From an uncultured bacterium (GTDB taxonomy: Bacteria; Armatimonadota; Zipacnadia; Zipacnadales; Zipacnadaceae), in assembly GCA_937928475.1 (NCBI GenBank), contig CALFVE010000080.1, positions 1 to 45,528 of the forward strand: a DNA stretch of 45,528 bases. Direction: 5' to 3'. The translations under genes were made by a program, and so were the position numbers. Positions 9,346 through 16,338 of this stretch are shown piece after piece. How positions within the stretch are numbered: the first letter of the stretch is position 1; the number at the start of each line of letters is the position of its first letter. Under the pieces are notes generated by a model, which saw only the letters and a list, made by a program, of their open reading frames with translations, searched no databases and was not told the origin of the DNA.

Positions 9346-10455
9346 ATGTTTGAGCGCCGCAGACCTCCGGTAGGAGCCGCTCCCGGAGAGATGGCCATGC
9401 CCGCAGATGAGCCTCCGCCCCGGCTGCTGCTCATGGACTATAACCCCGAGAACGTCATGGAGAAGGAACTCGCCAGTCCTGAGGAGGTGGTCTCCTATCT
9501 GGACGAGCACAGCGTCACCTGGCTGCACGTGCAGGGCCTCGGAGACGAGCGAGTCATCACGCGGCTCGGGGAGATCTTCAGCGTTGACGAACTGGCCCTG
9601 GCCGACGTGGTCAACACGCCTCAGCGCCCCAAAGCGGAGGTTGGCGAGAGCCAGGCCTTTGTAGTCCTACACGGTGTGCCGGGGTTCGACGCCGAGGATG
9701 TACAACCCCGGCAACTGAGCCTGTTCCTGGGCAGGAACTACCTGCTCAGTTTTGAGCAGGGCGCCGACCAGACCCTGGCCCCGGTGCGCAAGCGGCTGCG
9801 CTACACCGCCTGCCCGATCCGGGGCTGTGGACCGGATTACTTGCTCTACGCCATCTTGGACACTACGGTAGACGCTTACTTCCCGCTTCTGGAGCACTTT
9901 GGCGAGCGCCTGGAGGAGGTCGAGGTAGAAGCGGTGGAAGACCCGCGCCGAGAAGTGGTCAGCCGCATCTACGACTTGCGGCGGGCCCTGCTGACCCTGC
10001 GGCGCAGCATCTGGCCCCAGCGCCAGGTCGTCTCCGAACTGATCCGGGACGGCGCGCCTCTGCTCAGCGAGCAAGTGATCCGCCTACTGCACGACACCGA
10101 AGACCATCTGGTGGAGATCATCGAGGTCCTCGAGACCTACCAGGAGATCACCAGCGAACTGATGAACGCGTACCTGTCCAGCATCGCCAACAAGACGAAC
10201 GAGATCATGAAGGTGCTGACAATCATCGCCACCATCTTCATCCCCCTCACTTTCATCGTGGGCGTGTACGGGATGAACTTCCAGCCCGAGCCGCCGGCCC
10301 GCACCCTCCATCCCTGGAACATGCCGGAGTTATACTCGCCCTACGGGTATGTGGGGGTGTGGGTGGTGATGCTGGCGATTACCGGCTACATGCTCTGGCG
10401 ATTCTGGAGATTGGGGTGGTTGGGGGGAAGCGGCTGTGAAGGAAGGCGCAAGTAA
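9346..10455 (+). CDS. corA: CorA family magnesium/divalent metal transporter
   Basis: CorA forms a pentameric inner-membrane channel for Mg2+ (also Co2+ or Ni2+). The 369-residue protein has the family layout: an N-terminal alpha/beta cytoplasmic domain (about residues 1-240), a long stalk helix containing ETYQEITSELMNAYLSSIANKTNEIMKVLTIIATIF, then two C-terminal membrane helices. The first helix ends in the selectivity motif GMN (VYGMNF, about residues 307-312) and the second is GYVGVWVVMLAITGYMLW. The N-terminal extension of about 25 residues before RLLLMDY is variable in the family. The ATG lies two bases after the recN stop, with AGGTGA just upstream inside recN. It converges with the DUF6785 gene at 10505. 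Confidence 0.94.
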   Translation: MFERRRPPVGAAPGEMAMPADEPPPRLLLMDYNPENVMEKELASPEEVVSYLDEHSVTWLHVQGLGDERVITRLGEIFSVDELALADVVNTPQRPKAEVGESQAFVVLHGVPGFDAEDVQPRQLSLFLGRNYLLSFEQGADQTLAPVRKRLRYTACPIRGCGPDYLLYAILDTTVDAYFPLLEHFGERLEEVEVEAVEDPRREVVSRIYDLRRALLTLRRSIWPQRQVVSELIRDGAPLLSEQVIRLLHDTEDHLVEIIEVLETYQEITSELMNAYLSSIANKTNEIMKVLTIIATIFIPLTFIVGVYGMNFQPEPPARTLHPWNMPELYSPYGYVGVWVVMLAITGYMLWRFWRLGWLGGSGCEGRRK

Positions 10456-10504
10456 GACAGGCGGCAAGCGTTGGTCTTGGGATTCGCGCCTACGGGGAGC
10501 CGGG

Positions 10505-12451
10505 TCACTCGATCACTAGCGCCCCGCTGATCGGGTAGAAGTAATGAATTACCGCCCAGGCCAGCAGGGTCACCCCGTTGCCCACAATCAGCCCCAGCAC
10601 GAGCGGCTGGTAGCGCTTGTAAGCGACAAAGCCTCCCGCCTTAAGCGCCAAGCGATGCAGCAGCCAGCCTAGCAGAAAAGAGAAGCCAAAGCGCTCGCTA
10701 ACGATGGAGGAGAAGGTGGCGGCCCAGGCCAGGGGATGGATAGGCCACCAGAGGTAGCGCACGTGCAGAAGGCTCAGCGCTAGCACTATCGCGGCTCCCA
10801 CTCCCATGTTGCCGTAGTGGCCGGCTGTGAAGACGGCCTCCGGGTTGTTCAGGCGATTGGCGATGCCGTACGGCAGGCCGGCTCCCGCTCCTCGCATCCA
10901 CCAGCCCAAGGCCGGGATGCCCCGTGAGTAGATGGAGTACAGGGCCGTGGGATGCGAGCCGACAATGCCCAAGGCCAGCGCCGCGCAGATGAGCAGAAGC
11001 GCATGCCGGGGGTGCAAGCGGCCCAGGTCGGCCAGTTTGTAGCCCTGAAAGATGCTGGCCAAGGTCAGGGAGGCGGTGTCGCCGTTGTGGAAGGAGACGG
11101 TAGCGAGCGCGGTAACATTGCGGGCGCCCAGGGTCAGAGGACCAAAGGCCTGGCTGATCAGTCCCTCGCTTCCTCCGAAGGGGGACCACACTGCATACAG
11201 CCCGGCTTCCGAGACCAGCCGGGCCACCACCAGCGCGCTGAGCAGGAAGAGACCGTGCGACAGCACGGCCAGCGGCCAGTCGGCTCCCAGCAGATGCATG
11301 AAGAACACCACGCCCAGGGTGGTAAGCACGAATCCCCAGAAGGCCAAGGGACCGGGCACTATCTCCTGCGCCTCGCCCTCCGAGGTCTGGTTGAGCGAAG
11401 GCGACCGTGACGGGTGCACCGCCCGCCGGTAGATCTCCCCCAGCGTGCCCCGTGCCTGCCAGATGGTGAGCAAACCCAGCAGCAGATAGGAGCCGATACC
11501 CATGTGCCGGAAGGCGGTCTCGTTCTCCGGCCGCCCCACTGCGCTTCTCGCCACCCGCAGGCCATACTTGAGCAGCCACAGTAGCCACAGGCTCAGGCTG
11601 ACGTCGGAAGGCAGAAGATAGGTGATGCCGATTACGTCAAAATAGAAGTTGCAGGCGATGCCGTTGAGGTGGTCCCAGGGACGGCCGCGAAAGGCGTTCT
11701 GCAGGTACCGGGGGTAGATATCCACCCCTCGGATCTGCGGGTAGTGGAAGTGCAGGCCGTTGAGGGAAAGAATCACCAGAGGAACAGCGAAGGCCAGCCA
11801 GAACCAGACGCTGCGAAAGGGGGCCGGGATGCGCTCCGCCCCCTGGTAGCGCGCGATCTGGAAAGGGATCTCCGCCAGGGGGAACAGCATGCGCTGGCGG
11901 TCCACCCATTGCCGCCGGAACAACCCGGCGAGGAAAACGTAGTTCAGAAAGAGCAGCAGGAAGAAAACGCTCCAGGCCGCCAGCGGCACTATCCAGGGCC
12001 GCCAGGGAATACTGGCCCCCGAAGGCATCCCCCAGAAGGCCCACTTGACCACGGGAGCCTCCGCGGAGAGCGAAGTGGTGCTCCAGGGCGGAATGTGCTC
12101 GAAGAACAGTTCCCGGAAGTGGTTCTCCGGGCTGGCGTAATGCGCCGGGCCGACCAGCGAGACGTAGAGGTAGGTTACCATCTGCTGGCCGGGGAAACCG
12201 GACATCACCAGCACTGCGATATACACGTAAAGCAGTTGCGCGGTGGGGAAGAGCCGCCGCCGCAGGAGGGCCACGCTGAGCAGATTAGCCAGGAGCAGCA
12301 GCACCACCGCGATCATCGCGGTGCGAGGGAGGTGCCCGAAGCCGATGAGGTCGTAGCGTACCAGGGCGGAGACGGCCCCGCCGGCGGCCACGCACAACAC
12401 GAAGAACAGGGCCACCACCGCGGTGCTTGTCTTCACGGGCTCGCGCTTCAT
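10505..12451 (-). CDS. DUF6785/DUF6784-type polytopic membrane protein
   Basis: A 648-residue integral membrane protein with about 12-14 hydrophobic helices. I recognise the pattern of the DUF6785/DUF6784 family: an N-terminal pair of helices, a soluble loop with SPENHFRELFFEHIPPW, the block RRQWVDRQRMLFPLAEIPFQIA, and a C-terminal half beginning near FWGFVLTTLGVVFFMHLLGADWPLA. These proteins resemble oligopeptide (OPT-type) transporters and occur in multicopy sets in Armatimonadota, Planctomycetota and relatives; the substrate is unknown. It is the last gene of the unit read from 15543 (FAH-like, GH15, this gene), 102 bases after the GH15 stop. The neighbours would suit uptake of a sugar or sugar-acid derivative, but that is inference. 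Confidence 0.82.
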   Translation of the reverse strand: MKREPVKTSTAVVALFFVLCVAAGGAVSALVRYDLIGFGHLPRTAMIAVVLLLLANLLSVALLRRRLFPTAQLLYVYIAVLVMSGFPGQQMVTYLYVSLVGPAHYASPENHFRELFFEHIPPWSTTSLSAEAPVVKWAFWGMPSGASIPWRPWIVPLAAWSVFFLLLFLNYVFLAGLFRRQWVDRQRMLFPLAEIPFQIARYQGAERIPAPFRSVWFWLAFAVPLVILSLNGLHFHYPQIRGVDIYPRYLQNAFRGRPWDHLNGIACNFYFDVIGITYLLPSDVSLSLWLLWLLKYGLRVARSAVGRPENETAFRHMGIGSYLLLGLLTIWQARGTLGEIYRRAVHPSRSPSLNQTSEGEAQEIVPGPLAFWGFVLTTLGVVFFMHLLGADWPLAVLSHGLFLLSALVVARLVSEAGLYAVWSPFGGSEGLISQAFGPLTLGARNVTALATVSFHNGDTASLTLASIFQGYKLADLGRLHPRHALLLICAALALGIVGSHPTALYSIYSRGIPALGWWMRGAGAGLPYGIANRLNNPEAVFTAGHYGNMGVGAAIVLALSLLHVRYLWWPIHPLAWAATFSSIVSERFGFSFLLGWLLHRLALKAGGFVAYKRYQPLVLGLIVGNGVTLLAWAVIHYFYPISGALVIE

Positions 12452-12553
12452 GCGGTTATGTTGCAGGGGAGATGGGCTTGGGCCGCCGATCGCGGCAAGG
12501 GTTCGCCGCGGAGGTCGGGAGAACCTGCGTGGGAGAAGCGAGGCACAAGGTAA

Positions 12554-14485
12554 CTAGCTGGCCTCGCCGAGAGCCGCCAGTTCCAGCAGGCAGTCCACGA
12601 GCAAGGCGGAGGCCCAGGCGTGGGGAGCGGCCCAGTAGGGGGTGTCGGGCTGCAGGCCAATGATTTCGGGGAGCAGTCCGGTCGGGGTGGTGTGAGCGAG
12701 GCAGAAGTCCAGGTCCGCCCGGCCCTGCTCCCGGTGTGCTTCGCTGCGGGAGCGGTCCTCCTCTTTCCAGGCAGCCGCCAGTTTGAGACTCACCAGCGCC
12801 GCCCAGAGCGTATTGACGCACCCGATCGCCCCGCCCAGGTAACCGTCGCCCTCAAAGCGGCGCAAGCCCCGCCCACTACCCAGGTCCTGGCTGAGCCGTC
12901 GGCGGATGGTCGCTAGATTGCTCTCCGCCATCGCCCGCTCCGAGGAATCGCGCAGGTCCAGCACCCCGAAGGGCGCGACCAGGCCCAGTGTCGAGCTATC
13001 CACTGACAGGTCCACGTGCCCGTCGGCGTGGAGCCCACGGGGGAAGTACTCGCCGGTGTACAAAGTAAGGACTCGCTGACGCATTTGGCTGTGCAATTGG
13101 CTCCAGTGTGCGGCTAGGTCCGGGCGACCGTGCCGGCTTGCGCAGGAGGCGGCCTCCTGCAAGGCGCAGGCTAGCGCCGCATTGCTGAAGACGAAACTCC
13201 CGCAGTAGGTCTCCCACAGATCGCAGGCCTGGGCGTGCCAGCCCTCCTCGATCTTGCCCGCGATGGCCTCCGCGCCCCGGGTGACTGCTTCGCCCAGAGC
13301 CTGGCGACGCCGACCGTCGGTCTCGTCCTGTGCGGCTTGGCAGAGGGTAAGCAGGGCCGCGCCGCACTGGTCAATTTGCAGGAAGTCCTCCCGCAGGGCC
13401 CAGGAAGCCGCCAGTTGCCCCTCCGACCAGTAGCGCTGGCCCCAGATACCGCTAGGCAACTGATGGCGAACGTACCAGTCGGCCAGGCGGGCAGTGTACT
13501 CGGGATAGCCGGCCCGATGCAGGGAAGCCGCCGCCCAGGAGGCGTCGCGAGGCCAGCAGTAACCGTAACCGCCGGAGCGCTCATAGGCCGGGTCAAACTC
13601 CGGCGCCGCCAGGATGGCCCCGGTCTGGCTGTCTATGAGGAGGCGCAGAGCCAGCAGGGCTCGGCGGTAGGCCTGGTCGAGGGGCGGCTCTAGCGACAGG
13701 TCCCGGCCCTGGGCCAACCACTGGCGGCTGTCCTCTACCGCCGCGTTCCGCAGGCCGCCGAAGCCCTGTTGGGCGAGGTCCCGGATGTGGCGCGAGGTAC
13801 GCTGCGGGTTCTGCTCAGCGCAGAGCAGCAGGTCCAGGTCGCGCTCCTCGCCGGGGGCCAGATCGAGCCGCCAACCCAGGGCGAAGTCCACCTGCCCGAT
13901 GTCCTCCGGCTGGCCGTTGAGGTGGCCATCGTAGAGGTCCGACTTGGCCGACTGCGGTGAAGTCGGGTCCAGGGATTTGCCGCAGCGCCACATGTCCGGT
14001 CGGGTCCCGCCGACGGCGATCACCGTATCGCGGAAATACTGCACCACGTCCCCGTGCTGCGGCTCCCAGCGCACGGCCTGCTTGCCGGAGACCTCCCCCA
14101 AGCGCAAGTCGAAGTAGTGGAGAAAGGCGCCCCGAAAGCGCCCGTCTCCGGTGTTGGTTACGTGCACGCGTCGGACTAGCGCGGTGGTCTCCGGCGGGCA
14201 GAAGTCTTCGAAGACTACGCGCAGCGGCGGCGTCACCAGGTTGAGTTCGGTGCGGACGAGGTTAGTGTCCGGCTCATAGGCTTGCCGCCGGCGGAAAGCG
14301 GGATCAAAGGTCCAGTGAAAGAGCCCGTGGCCAGGATCACCGATGTACAGGGCCGGCAAGGCCTCGCGTACGTTCTGGGCAAAGTCCAGGTGGGGGTAGA
14401 AGAAGGCCATGATCTCGCCGGAGCCCCCCAAGGTGGCGAGGACACGCCCGTTTCCTACGGCAGCAGTCGGGAGGTAGACGGCCAT
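12554..14485 (-). CDS. Glycoside hydrolase family 15 protein (glucoamylase-like)
   Basis: GH15 enzymes release glucose (or trehalose-, dextran- or glucuronate-derived sugars) from alpha-linked chain ends with inversion. The 643 residues show an N-terminal beta-supersandwich (about residues 1-240, start MAVYLPTAAVGNGRVLATLGGSGEIMAFFYPHLD). An (alpha/alpha)6 barrel follows with GYGYCWPRDASWAAASLHRAGY, GIWGQRYWSEGQLAASWALREDF, DLWETYCGSFVFSNAALACAL (probable general acid Glu in DLWET) and the C-terminal RRFEGDGYLGG. The last block differs from the common RYEGDxYxGGNPW: after GG it reads AIGCVNTLW. There is no signal peptide, so it acts in the cytoplasm, perhaps on imported oligosaccharides. It starts eight bases after the FAH-like gene stop and must be cotranscribed with it. 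Confidence 0.9.
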   Translation of the reverse strand: MAVYLPTAAVGNGRVLATLGGSGEIMAFFYPHLDFAQNVREALPALYIGDPGHGLFHWTFDPAFRRRQAYEPDTNLVRTELNLVTPPLRVVFEDFCPPETTALVRRVHVTNTGDGRFRGAFLHYFDLRLGEVSGKQAVRWEPQHGDVVQYFRDTVIAVGGTRPDMWRCGKSLDPTSPQSAKSDLYDGHLNGQPEDIGQVDFALGWRLDLAPGEERDLDLLLCAEQNPQRTSRHIRDLAQQGFGGLRNAAVEDSRQWLAQGRDLSLEPPLDQAYRRALLALRLLIDSQTGAILAAPEFDPAYERSGGYGYCWPRDASWAAASLHRAGYPEYTARLADWYVRHQLPSGIWGQRYWSEGQLAASWALREDFLQIDQCGAALLTLCQAAQDETDGRRRQALGEAVTRGAEAIAGKIEEGWHAQACDLWETYCGSFVFSNAALACALQEAASCASRHGRPDLAAHWSQLHSQMRQRVLTLYTGEYFPRGLHADGHVDLSVDSSTLGLVAPFGVLDLRDSSERAMAESNLATIRRRLSQDLGSGRGLRRFEGDGYLGGAIGCVNTLWAALVSLKLAAAWKEEDRSRSEAHREQGRADLDFCLAHTTPTGLLPEIIGLQPDTPYWAAPHAWASALLVDCLLELAALGEAS

Positions 14486-14493
14486 GATTGCCT

Positions 14494-15441
14494 TTAGCCG
14501 CGATCGGCAACTACGGGGTTGGTCAGCCGGCCCACCAGATCGAGTTCGACCGTGACCACGTCTCCTTCCTGCAGGTGGACGCCCCGGGCCATGCCGACTC
14601 CAGCGGGAGTGCCCATCGAGATCACGTCGCCGGGGCGCAAAGTGACGATACTGGATATGTACGATACCACCTCGGGCACCTTGAAAATCATTTCGCTGGT
14701 GTTGGCCTCCTGCATCACTTGCCGGTTGAGTTCCAGGCGCAGATTCAGGTTGTTGAGGTCCGGCACCTCACTGAGCGGCACCGCGCAGGGGCCCATCGGC
14801 GCGCTGGTGTCCGTCCATTTGCCGTTGAGCCAGTCGAACCACTTGTACTTCTCGCGATACTGGCCTCGGTCCCAGACGCTGAGTTGGCGCTCGGAGACAT
14901 CGTTGAAGGCGGTGATGCCGCCGACGTGCGTGAGGGCATCTTCCGGCGGTATGTAGCGGCCCGGCTTGCCGATGATGACCGCCATCTCCGCCTCGTAGTC
15001 GAGGAAGGTCGCGGTCTTGGCAATCACGATAGGGTCTCCGTCGGCGATGACGCAGTCCTCCGAGGGCTTCATAAACACGCGAGGCCCGCCCCGCCATTCC
15101 TGCTCCATCGAGGCAGCGAGCGACCCCTGGCTGCCCTCCGCGATGTGCGAGAGGTAGTTGCCGGCCAGCGCGAAGAGCTTGCCCGGCCGTGGGACCGGAG
15201 GCAGAAGGTGCACGGCCTCGCGCGGCACCGGCTCCACCGCGCCGGCCTCGACCAGTTCCCCCGCCGTTTCCACCAGCGCCGGATCGCTGAGAACGGCGAC
15301 CACGTCGGGGAACCGCCCGGCCAGGGTCTGTCCCGAGCGCGTGGCGGCGACGGTGAGGTCTACAATCCCGGCCTCGGTCCAGACACCGCAATGCATCGGC
15401 TGGCCGGGGCCAGGCAGGAAGTTGACCAGGCGCAGGGGCAT
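14494..15441 (-). CDS. Fumarylacetoacetate hydrolase family protein
   Basis: A 315-residue FAH-superfamily enzyme. These metal-dependent hydrolases and isomerases act on 2-oxo acids or acylpyruvates, for example in sugar-acid and aromatic degradation. The start at 15441 gives the normal N-terminus MPLRLVNFLPGPGQPMHCGVW and has AAGGTGA five bases upstream; a longer frame reaching 15660 runs through a repeat and the promoter and is not used. Motifs: KLFALAGNYLSH, VFMKPSEDCVIADGDPI, the metal-binding DYEAEMAVIIGKPGRYI, and the closing MGTPAGVGMARGVHLQEGDVV. The exact substrate is unknown. It is the first gene of a unit with GH15 and DUF6785, driven by the promoter at 15514-15543. A heptamer array lies in its leader. 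Confidence 0.9.
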   Translation of the reverse strand: MPLRLVNFLPGPGQPMHCGVWTEAGIVDLTVAATRSGQTLAGRFPDVVAVLSDPALVETAGELVEAGAVEPVPREAVHLLPPVPRPGKLFALAGNYLSHIAEGSQGSLAASMEQEWRGGPRVFMKPSEDCVIADGDPIVIAKTATFLDYEAEMAVIIGKPGRYIPPEDALTHVGGITAFNDVSERQLSVWDRGQYREKYKWFDWLNGKWTDTSAPMGPCAVPLSEVPDLNNLNLRLELNRQVMQEANTSEMIFKVPEVVSYISSIVTLRPGDVISMGTPAGVGMARGVHLQEGDVVTVELDLVGRLTNPVVADRG

Positions 15442-15454
15442 GGCATCACCTTGG

Positions 15455-15489
15455 GGAAGTCGGAAGTCGCAAGTCGGAAGTCGAAAGCC
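15455..15489. repeat. Heptamer array in the FAH-gene leader
   Basis: Five head-to-tail 7-bp units on the plus strand: GGAAGTC, GGAAGTC, GCAAGTC, GGAAGTC, GAAAGCC. Read on the minus (transcribed) strand the unit is CGACTTC/CGACTTG. This is the cleanest of the five heptamer arrays in the window. It lies between the promoter at 15514-15543 and the start codon at 15441, so it should be transcribed as part of the 5' leader. No function is known. Confidence 0.9.
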
Positions 15490-15513
15490 GCAGAGCGATT
15501 TGCGGCGACGGTC

Positions 15514-15543
15514 ATAGTAGCAACTGTGAGGGAGAAGTGTCAA
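15514..15543 (-). promoter_or_regulatory. Sigma-70-type promoter for FAH-GH15-DUF6785 unit
   Basis: On the minus strand a perfect -35 TTGACA (15543-15538) is followed by an 18-base spacer and TACTAT (15519-15514). Transcription would begin near 15507, giving a leader of about 65 bases that contains the heptamer array and the ribosome binding site. It is the best vegetative promoter I found in the window. The call rests on sequence match only. Confidence 0.7.
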
Positions 15544-15687
15544 ACTCGGGCAGCGCGTCTGCACCAAATCCGGCCTGCTCTCGTTGCGTTGGCCGGCCGG
15601 GTGTGCTGCGCTCGTCCCGCGCCTCCCTGGGGCCGCGGACAAACGGAGGTCACAGACCACCGAGACGACCGCCGCACACGGCGCCCG

Positions 15688-16260
15688 CTACCGCACCTCC
15701 TCTGGAGGCATGGTGATCTCCTCCCCGGTCGCTAGGTCCCACCAGTGGGGTACGCCGTCGAGGAGCGCGGCGCAGGTGCGACGGCGCAGGCTCTGGTCCT
15801 TGCTGAGGGGGTAGGTCGTTGTGCCCGGGTTGAGGTGAATGGTGTGGCCCCGCCGGCGGTAAGCCGGCACATGCGTATGCCCGGAGAGCACAAAGTCCAG
15901 CCGCCACTTCTCGCCCAGCGCGAGCAGGTCGTCGGGGGTGAAGAGGTGCCCGTGCGTCGCCAGCAGACGTAGGCCCTCGGCCTGGGCGAAGACGTACGGC
16001 TGCTGGATGGGCATCTCCAGCACCAGTTGATCTACCTCGGAGTCAGCGTTGCCTTTGGCCACCAGCAGCGGGATCGGGCACTCATTGAGCCGCTGGGCCA
16101 GGGCGCCGGCGTCATAGCCCGCCTCGGGCTTGAACTTGGGGCCGTGATAAAGCAGGTCGCCGCAATGGATGATCAGGTCGCAGTCATGCAAAATTAGGTC
16201 CCAGGCTTGCTCCCAGGCTCTGAGATTGCCATGGGTGTCGGAGACTAGGCCGATTTTCAT
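15688..16260 (-). CDS. YfcE/MJ0936-type metallophosphoesterase
   Basis: A 190-residue calcineurin-like phosphodiesterase of the YfcE family, cytoplasmic, acting on small phosphodiesters; the natural substrate is generally unknown. All metal ligands are visible: SDTHGN (D-x-H, residues 7-12), the second Asp in HCGDLLYHG, the Asn in VAKGNADSE, His in LATHGHLF and the closing SGHTHVPAYRRRGHTIHLNPGT. Length is normal. The ATG directly follows a heptamer array (16274-16310), which thus sits in its leader. It ends 246 bases before the FAH-like start on the same strand. Confidence 0.93.
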   Translation of the reverse strand: MKIGLVSDTHGNLRAWEQAWDLILHDCDLIIHCGDLLYHGPKFKPEAGYDAGALAQRLNECPIPLLVAKGNADSEVDQLVLEMPIQQPYVFAQAEGLRLLATHGHLFTPDDLLALGEKWRLDFVLSGHTHVPAYRRRGHTIHLNPGTTTYPLSKDQSLRRRTCAALLDGVPHWWDLATGEEITMPPEEVR

Positions 16261-16273
16261 TTCTAGTTCCCTC

Positions 16274-16310
16274 GCAGAAGTCGCGCGTCGCGGGTCACGC
16301 GCCGCGGGTG
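16274..16310. repeat. Degenerate heptamer array upstream of yfcE-like gene
   Basis: Plus-strand phasing of seven is visible through the series GTCGCGC, GTCGCGG, GTCACGC, GCCGCGG. The trinucleotide GTC, GCC or GTG recurs at 16280, 16287, 16294, 16301 and 16308. On the minus strand the units read CGACGCG and CGACTTC, the same core as the array at 15455. It lies 14 bases upstream of the phosphoesterase start codon. Confidence 0.7.
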
Positions 16311-16338
16311 GAGTGATGGGTACCTCTGTGCAGGCTGA

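Noticed and set aside
14488..15735. Open plus-strand frame of 415 codons opposite the FAH-like gene
   Set aside because: Shadow of the minus-strand gene, with no ribosome binding site or recognisable protein; it runs through the promoter and heptamer array.
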